Source: Stramonita haemastoma | Lineage: Eukaryota > Mollusca > Gastropoda > Neogastropoda > Muricidae | Assembly (NCBI GenBank): GCA_030674155.1 | Contig: CM060342.1 | Span: 15,937,047 to 16,001,046, forward strand | Direction: 5' to 3' | DNA: 64,000 nt | Shown here: positions 58,975-64,000 of the stretch, piece after piece | Layout of the letters: each line of letters opens with the position of its first letter | Position numbering within the stretch: position 1 is the first letter of the stretch | Position numbers and translations under genes: made by a program | The notes under the pieces: generated by a model | Database searches by the model: none | Seen by the model: only the letters and a program-made list of their open reading frames with translations | Told to the model about the DNA's origin: nothing

Positions 58975-59480
58975 CCCCCCAAAAAAACCAACAACAAAAA
59001 ACCAGAAAAAAACCCAACACAACAAAATCTTCCCAAGCAAGTATGTAAAATTTACTCACTGGAGTCAAGTAGTAATTTTACCTACAGCAGTCCTGATGAT
59101 ATATAGTGGTAAGCTGTAGGCATACGGTACCTTTCAGATAAAAAAAAAACAAAAAAACCCAGAAAAAGCAAACAGCTTAAAAAAAAAAAAAACTCATGAC
59201 ATTATCATCATGTAATCCTGCTCTTAAGGAGACTACCCCCTCCCCCGCAAAAAAAAAACCCAACACAAAAAAATCTTCCAAAGCAAGTATGCAAAATTTA
59301 CTCAATGGAGTCAAGTAGTAATTTTACCTACAGCAGTCCTGATGATATATAGTGGTGAGCTGTAGGCATACGGTACCTTTCAGATTAAAAAACAACAACA
59401 ACAAACAAACAAAAAAAGCAAACAGCTTAAAAAAAAACCCCTACTCATGACATTATCATCACGTAATCCTGCTCTTAAGG
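58975..59480. repeat. 246-bp tandem duplication in an MMP intron
   Basis: Sequence around ACCTACAGCAGTCCTGATGA TATATAGTGG at 59,080 recurs at 59,326 with about 246-bp spacing, including AGCAAACAGCTTAAAAA and CATGACATTATCATCA. It contains no exon sequence. Confidence 0.85.
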
Positions 59481-59529
59481 AGGCTTTAGGGTATTGCAAA
59501 TATGCATGCACTGGGATCCCCCCACTGTG

Positions 59530-59870
59530 TGCATCCCCCCTTTGTGCTCATGATTTGATTGCTCAGGTTTAAGCCACCACCAAGATGCCCATTCAGGGCA
59601 ATTTTTCCACTGCAGTTAACACCAGCGCCAACTCCACTCCTCAGAAAGTGGATAAGACAATAAACCCAGGCCCTGTATACAAACGTACACATAAGATCTT
59701 GCACACACATCTACAACCTGTCATGCCTTTCTGGAAGAGTAGGCAATTTGTGCTTGTGGAAACAGATGAAAAGACTGACAAAATCACATATACAGGGAAT
59801 GCCCCGAATGGATGTAAAAAAGCATACAAGTGTTTATTCCATTATCCACGAAATACAAAGAACAAATTAA
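59530..59870 (+). mobile_element. SINE head A-tail t1, head decayed
   Basis: GCTCATGATTTGATTGCTCA to CATTATCCACGAAATACAAA. Confidence 0.8.
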
Positions 59871-59914
59871 AAGAAATTGATGAAAAATGAAAATAAACAA
59901 TTTTATCTATTTAT

Positions 59915-60148
59915 TATTGTTTTATATGTTCTTTAACTTCCAAGGATAAAAAAATAAACTTTTCCACATCCAGTCCCTGTGTGTATGCAGTTTTGTAAAT
60001 TTTGTCATCCATTCCCACCAGCCCACAATGGCCTACTCTTTCGAAAAGCGGAACGGGTTTTAACATGTGTGCAAGATGTTCTCCAAGCATTTGCACACAG
60101 GACCTTGGTTTATAGTCTCATCCGAAGGACTTTGGGAGAGTGGGGGGG

Positions 60149-60234
<86 letters not shown>

Positions 60235-60345
60235 CACTGATGGTTTAACTCCAGAGGAAAAATCCTCTTGAATGAAATTTGAACCCGGGTCAGCAGATCA
60301 TGAGCACAATGCGCATCACTCTAACCACCAGGCTATACCGTCCCC
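59915..60345 (-). mobile_element. SINE head A-tail t1 with internal (GT)n
   Basis: Tail at 59,940, core to GAAGGACTTTGGGAGAGTGG, then (GT)n 60,152-60,232 replacing part of AGTCAGCACTGATG, then the head ending ACCACCAGGCTATACCGTCC. It ends about 60 bp from exon a. Confidence 0.88.
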
Positions 60346-60406
60346 CCCTCCCCCCGAAACAGTTGTTCTCGAAACTAAAAAAAAACACACAAAAAAGTGG
60401 CACTAC

Positions 60407-60591
60407 CTTTTCCATCAAAGGGGTAGCCATCCTGGTGGTATCGGGAAGCGAACTGTATCATGATGTCGGCTTTGCCGTACATGACCTCAATGAACTGCAG
60501 CTGAGTGGCGTTGCTCCACAGGGTGAAGGCATCCCGAATGATGTCCCTCACCACTTGCAGTGGCTGGATGTCTGGAGTGTAGTTCAGAATT
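60407..60591 (-). CDS. MMP exon a: N-terminal part of the catalytic domain
   Basis: First visible exon of a matrix metalloproteinase, a zinc endopeptidase that cleaves extracellular matrix and surface proteins. Reading minus, the acceptor is ttgcag|AATTC and the donor is AAAAG|gtagtg. The exon is 185 nt, enters with one base completing a codon and leaves with one base. It encodes about 61 residues starting ILNYTPDIQPLQVV, with RDAFTLWSNATQLQF and ADIMIQFASRYHQDGYPFDG. These match the MMP catalytic N-lobe, with the first histidine of the structural zinc/calcium loop in YHQDGYPFDG. It joins in phase to exon b. The exon that should precede it (cysteine switch) is not found between 60,592 and 64,000, so the gene is incomplete at its 5' end here. 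Confidence 0.93.
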
Positions 60592-61002
60592 CTGCAACAG
60601 GCCAGTTTTCAACTTTGAGTCACGATAAATAAAGTGTAAGTAATGCACCTGCATAGAAAGTGAAGTGTGGATTTGAACCCTGTTCGACTTTGAGGCTTAA
60701 CTTTGCCCCCTATCCACTAGACCTTGAGTGTAATTGTATATTGTATAATTGTATATTGTATTGCATTGTACTATATTGGTAGCTATTTTGTGTCTTTGAT
60801 TTATGATTCGTATCAATATGCCTGTCAGTATTGCAATTGCCCTTCAGGGATCATTAAAGTGTTTTTGACTTGACTTGACTATATTGTTTTGTATTACATA
60901 GTATTGCATTGTATTGTATTGTATACCATAATCACATTATCAGTCAAGGCAGATTTCTCTGTGTGAAATTCGGGCTGCTCTGTCCAGGGAGAGCATTAAC
61001 AG

Positions 61003-61243
61003 AAGTCCCATGTATGGAGGTACACAGGGCATTTTACACACATGTTAAAACCTGTTCTGCCTTTCAGAGGTGTAGGCCATTGCATGCAGGGAGGAATGGA
61101 TGACAAAATTTGAAAAATGCGTGCACACTTGCATTGTGTTTAGGCATCACCCCCAATGTTGGAAGGCAGCTATCTTAATGGTGGGCAAAATAGTTGCATA
61201 CACAAAATCTCACCAATGACAAACATAAGAGTTCTAGCCTTGG
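61003..61243 (+). mobile_element. SINE core-t2
   Basis: AAGTCCCATGTATGGAGGTA to ATAAGAGTTCTAGCCTTGGA; followed by a C run and (AC)n. Confidence 0.78.
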
Positions 61244-61247
61244 AACC

Positions 61248-61280
<33 letters not shown>

Positions 61281-61367
61281 ATGGAATGAAAACTGTGACT
61301 GTAGTTCAAAGCTGGAATGCATTTAAAATCAAAATCAGATCTACTTTGTTTGCAACATTGTCTGAGA

Positions 61368-61490
61368 AGGAAGGTGGCAGTTTGGATTTTCACCTGCTTA
61401 AATAAGTAGGCCTAAACATTGTGGTTCTGGGTTGAATTCCCAGCCTTGCCCTTTCTTCCCTGATTAATGGAAAAATCAATCTGAATGTCT
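61368..61490 (+). mobile_element. SINE head B fragment
   Basis: GGAAGGTGGCAGTTTGGATT, TTCTGGGTTGAATTCCCAGC (box B), ATCAATCTGAATGTCT. Confidence 0.8.
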
Positions 61491-61559
61491 CTATGAAGGC
61501 AAAAACAAAAGGGTGTGGGTTGGAATTATGACTGGAGTCATTTGTTGTCGTTTTTTTTA

Positions 61560-61665
61560 TTTTTATCCTTGGCCGAAGTTCCCGAGGTTTACAAATGGTG
61601 AGATTTCCTGCATGCAACTGTTTTTGCCCACCATTAAGGTAACCGGCCTTCTGACTTGGGGATGA
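61560..61665 (-). mobile_element. SINE tail t2 fragment
   Basis: CTTGGCCGAAGTTCCCGAGG TTTACAAATGGTGAGA. Confidence 0.75.
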
Positions 61666-61815
61666 CTTGTAAATATAGAAAAGAATAAAAAGGGTGCAAT
61701 GCAAAGAAATAAGGTTATCGATATCAATCATGAAGGTGGCAAGGCAGTAAACATACTGATTATAGATCTAAGAGCATGAAATCCAGGGTATGATTACACT
61801 GTCAATCTAGTTTAA

Positions 61816-62579
61816 GGCCAGACACGGGTCGGAATTCCATGAAAAATCTTGATTTTTCATGATATGGGTTTCTTGTGGAAATGGAACCCTAAACATGTAT
61901 TCTTTCATGTCCCAATTTTTTTAAAGCGACATAAATCATAATAATTTGATATTCAAGATGACATTTATTGAGCGTGAATGCATACTTGGTTTTCTCTCCT
62001 CATTTTCTCTGTTTTCTCTTTTTACCACCAAATCCATTTTTTGAAAGAACATACAATTTTCAAAACAAAAGGTACAGCATTGAAATCTTGCATGCTTGCT
62101 TTCAGTAATATAATCTAACATTTCACAAATTGATTTGCATTTATTCTGATAAACTTTGAAGTTATAGCAATTTGAAACTTTCTACTCAGCCAAATTTGTC
62201 ACAAAAATCAAAGATTTCACACGAAAAATTCACAAAAAAATAAAAAAAACAGTACAGTGTCTTTGAAAATCTGTAAAATCGAAGAAAGCAATTGTAAGAA
62301 CTTGTATGCAGACCACAATTACAATATGTTTAATATTTTTTTAGAGTTTTCTTCTTTCAAAATATGTTGTTTGTAGGCCGTTTTGAATTTGTTTCCATGG
62401 AAACGGAAGGTCATACTACATTGTCAAACGTTGTTTCCATGGAAACGGAAGGTCATACTACATCGTCAAACAATTTTTTTATATTCTCAAGTGGTAGATC
62501 TATATAACTGATATATATCTAAAACAACCCTTAAAACTATTTCAACAAAAAAATTCCCTGTACCAACCTGTGTCTGGCC
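61816..62579. mobile_element. TTAA-flanked inverted-repeat element, about 0.76 kb
   Basis: The left end is TTAA|GGCCAGACACGGGTCGG and the right end CCAACCTGTGTCTGGCC|TTAA. Ends match at 15 of 17 positions with the TTAA target duplicated. There is no coding capacity. It contains two copies of a 42-bp unit with GTTTCCATGGAAAC. A MITE is the best description. Confidence 0.65.
62391..62474. repeat. Two 42-bp direct repeats with an X-box-like palindrome
   Basis: GTTTCCATGGAAAC at 62,391-62,404 and 62,433-62,446, each followed by GGAAGGTCATACTACATYGT plus CAAAC. The palindrome resembles the RFX-bound X-box (GTTNCCATGGNAAC). It lies inside the TTAA element. Confidence 0.75.
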
Positions 62580-62583
62580 TTAA

Positions 62584-63849
62584 GATTGACTGCTTTTCCC
62601 ACTTCCACTTTTTGGATTTTTACCAGTTTGGCCAAATAAAGGGCTGGCTGGCACTGATGACTTGATCACTTTATATTGATCTCGACAAACTGTTTTCTTT
62701 CGTCCCCACTGTTGTGATAAAGGGTCGAACAGTCTTCCATGTTGAATAACTAAAGACATCAAAAACTTACAGGCAAATCCCAAACTGGGTCTGTCTAAAG
62801 TCTGACATTGTAAATTCAGCCAACTTTCACCGATTTAATGTTTGCCCATGTTAAGCGTACTTTCCTTGCTGAAAGTGAAACGTGCCATTACTCGTGATGA
62901 TCAACGATGAGGAAGAAGTAGACATTTCTCGGTTGGCAAGGGAGATAACTCTAAGAGATTAGGGCGCAACTGCATTATAATATAAACTGCTGCAAAAAGG
63001 CAAACGTGATTTTAGTGTCATTTTTGGGAGAGGGGGGCTTATGGCTAGCTACTTTCCAAGTGGATGGTTTTACTTTAAAGGATCCCTGTGCTGGTGCTTA
63101 CCGGTTGTAGCTGAAGTAGGCTAGGCCTAATGTCTGTTACGATATTTTTCATTAACGATATTTTTCATTATCATTCCTGTCGTGGGTCTGTAAGACCTAT
63201 GGTCAGCTGCAACGGGAAAAAAAAACAGGGCCTACCAGACAGAATTTCCAACTAAAATAGCCCAATACGAGTTGTTACTCATGCTAGCTCTATCTTCTGT
63301 ATTACACTTGAAAATGATGCATCCAAAAATTTAGATCTATAGGGATCTACAGTGCTGGAATTTGGTCTGTATAGAGAGTGTGTAGGGCAGTGGGGAAGCA
63401 ATCTTTTTTTCCCTACTTCCACAAACCCCCCCAAATAAAGTCAGGTGGTCAAGAAAGATTAGTGGGGTTCTAAATGAATGAAACAAGAAGAAAAAAAAAG
63501 CCTGAGTTTGAGGAAAACAAAATGCCAAGTTATTCTGAATTAAAAAAAAAAAAATTAAACTGAGAGAAATAGGTCTGTAAGGAACACGAAGTGTGGTGAA
63601 GGTGAAATTTAACTGTCATTCATGTGGCTCTTTCATTGTTAATCAAAGCTACATTAAATCAATTTTCCACGAGGGGTGGACCTAACAATGATCCCCATGG
63701 TCAGAGGAGCTATAGTACCGTGTCACTACTGGAAGAGGATGGGTCTAGATCTAGCTGCTGTTGAAAAAAGAAAGTATTTAGGGGAAGCACAGATAGGTAA
63801 AAGGGGTTATCAGTAAGTCTAAATGAATGAATTAAAAAAAAACAACCAA
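62584..63849. other. Intronic or upstream sequence of the MMP gene, no exon found
   Basis: I looked on the minus strand for a cysteine-switch or signal-peptide exon and found none. A direct repeat ATATTTTTCATTA occurs at 63,141-63,170. Confidence 0.5.
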
Positions 63850-64000
63850 CTTTTATATCGAGGATGATGCAATAAGCACTCATGTGCTTTTTTACATCCT
63901 GTCCCCGTGTGTATGCAGTTTTGTCAATCTTGTCATCTGTTCCCACCGGCACACAATGGCCTACTCTTACGAAAAGCGGGACAGGATTTAACGTGTGCGC
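63850..64000 (-). mobile_element. SINE core-t1, runs off the window
   Basis: ACTTTTATATCGAGGATGAT to AACGTGTGCGC at the last base; the rest lies outside. Confidence 0.85.

Noticed and set aside
60592..64000. Cysteine-switch or signal-peptide exon of the intact MMP
   Set aside because: Searched by eye on the minus strand for PRCGxPD and SKWxKT patterns; none found.

Overview
The window is eukaryotic (metazoan) genomic DNA. Introns with GT-AG borders are visible, coding density is very low, simple-sequence tracts are dense, and there are dozens of tRNA-headed SINE copies. The shuffled SINE heads and tails, the matrix metalloproteinase (MMP) gene type and the overall texture fit a lophotrochozoan, most likely a gastropod mollusc. 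That placement is inference, because no taxonomic marker gene is present.

The only clearly functional gene is an MMP on the minus strand. Seven exons run from 60,591 down to 46,305 and encode the C-terminal ~420 residues: catalytic domain with the zinc site [11 protein letters not shown] and Met-turn, an acidic hinge, four hemopexin blades, and a short hydrophobic C-terminal tail that could be a GPI-attachment signal. All intron phases agree. The signal peptide and propeptide are not in the window, or lie past 64,000. Fragments of a second MMP on the same strand lie 13-17 kb downstream: an open cysteine-switch propeptide exon (32,670-32,839), a disabled hinge/hemopexin exon (31,162-31,351) and a possible hemopexin relic (28,944-29,031).

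The most unusual feature is that three exon-intron borders of the intact MMP have each been amplified as tandem repeats into the adjoining intron. The donor end of exon e is present three times (52,458-52,845). The acceptor of exon f is present about 33 times (48,534-51,175), and every extra copy has the AG, the first 22 exon bases and an in-frame stop. The acceptor of exon g has about six decayed extra copies (46,535-47,000).

Layout: 0-13.9 kb is SINEs, microsatellites and a BED-finger relic (6.5 kb). 13,982-27,550 is a near-identical 6.78 kb tandem duplication. 27.6-28.9 kb is degenerate minisatellites. 28.9-32.9 kb holds the MMP relics. 33.9-34.8 kb is a 5'-truncated non-LTR retrotransposon nested in a SINE. 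35.3-35.7 kb is a possible promoter and first exon. 36-46 kb is repeats. 46.3-60.6 kb is the MMP gene. 55.7-62.6 kb carries three TTAA-flanked inverted-repeat elements.

Names used for SINE parts: head A (box A TAGCCTAGTGG), head B (GGTGGCAGGATGGTTAAG), head C (GTGGCCTAGTGGTTGGGGTG), head D (GGATAGCTCAGTGGTAAAAG), head E (GTCGAGTGGTTATGGC). Tail t1 ends in TCGATATAAAAGAATAAA. Tail t2 ends in CTCACCATTGGTGAACCTC plus AGAGCTCTAGCCGAGGAA.
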